Shown here: positions 4,952 to 5,051 of the stretch, piece by piece
How positions within the stretch are numbered: position 1 is the stretch's first letter
How the letters are laid out: every line of letters starts with the position of its first letter
Assembly: GCA_003222555.1 (NCBI GenBank)
Contig: QHWL01000212.1
Span: forward strand, 6,920-11,970
Length of the DNA: 5,051 nt
Reading direction: 5' to 3'
Source: Acidobacteriota bacterium
Lineage (GTDB): Bacteria > Acidobacteriota > Vicinamibacteria > Vicinamibacterales > CAVVIG01
Program-made: the position numbers and the translations under genes
The notes under the pieces: generated by a model
The model's database searches: none
What the model saw: the letters and a program-made list of their open reading frames with translations, nothing else
Told to the model about the DNA's origin: nothing

Positions 4952-5051
4952 ATGGTGAACGTCGCATTCCTGGGGACCGGTCTTCTTGGTTCGGGCATGA
5001 CCGAAGGCATGCTCGGCCGCGGCAATACGGTAACGGTGTGGAACCGGACAG
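4952..5051 (+). CDS. N-terminus of a 3-hydroxyisobutyrate dehydrogenase-like NAD(P) oxidoreductase (partial)
   Basis: Only the first 33 residues are in the window, and the frame runs off its end. They form the start of a Rossmann domain: NVAFLGTGLLGSGM with the dinucleotide-binding GTGLLG (GxGxxG, residues 8-13), then VTVWNRT at 27-33. This pattern is typical of the 3-hydroxyisobutyrate/tartronate semialdehyde/beta-hydroxyacid dehydrogenase family, which shares its NAD-binding domain with 6-phosphogluconate dehydrogenase. The NRT after the second strand is a feature of members that prefer NADP, so NADPH use is a reasonable guess. The substrate cannot be known without the C-terminal domain. 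The start may be the ATG at 4952, the ATG at 4949 or the GTG at 4955. It is transcribed divergently from the amino acid transporter, across the repeat-filled region. Confidence 0.85.
   Translation, partial: MVNVAFLGTGLLGSGMTEGMLGRGNTVTVWNRT

Overview
This is a GC-rich bacterial window with four identifiable genes, the start of a fifth, and one unusually repeat-dense intergenic region. The GC-rich codons, an exported PrxQ-like peroxiredoxin, a promoter of the form TTGACA-N17-TAAGCT and abundant palindromic intergenic repeats would suit an Acidobacteriota-like (for example Vicinamibacteria) soil organism or a relative. That placement is inference from general character, because no taxonomic marker gene is present.

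Layout: (1) 33-1538, minus strand, a radical SAM protein with an N-terminal cobalamin-binding-type domain. It has a good predicted promoter at 1648-1676 and a roughly 100-nt leader that may hold a 21-codon ORF. (2) 1539-1830, a divergent intergenic region with three CGTGAC hexamers and a weak extended -10. (3) 1831-2367, plus strand, a secreted thiol peroxiredoxin with an unusual CX3C cysteine pair. (4) 2390-2424, a long GC-rich hairpin between convergent genes. (5) 4609-2457, minus strand, a two-gene polar-amino-acid ABC transporter operon. It consists of a fused periplasmic-binding-protein/permease and its ATPase, joined by an ATGA overlap. (6) 4610-4951, a gene-free stretch made largely of repeats. 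It holds a 243-bp element with 20-bp terminal inverted repeats, an internal 124-nt imperfect hairpin and a separate 20-bp perfect palindrome. (7) 4952-5051, plus strand, the N-terminus of a 3-hydroxyisobutyrate dehydrogenase/6-phosphogluconate dehydrogenase-type NAD(P) oxidoreductase, cut by the window end.

The ABC genes form one functional unit: ligand capture, membrane channel and ATPase for uptake of a polar amino acid or similar compound. The other genes show no evident pathway link to it or to each other. The most unusual sequence is the repeat element at 4621-4863. One of its termini lies 11 bp from the start codon of the transporter gene, which lacks a Shine-Dalgarno sequence, so the element may set the transporter's expression. 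I see no convincing new multi-gene system here.
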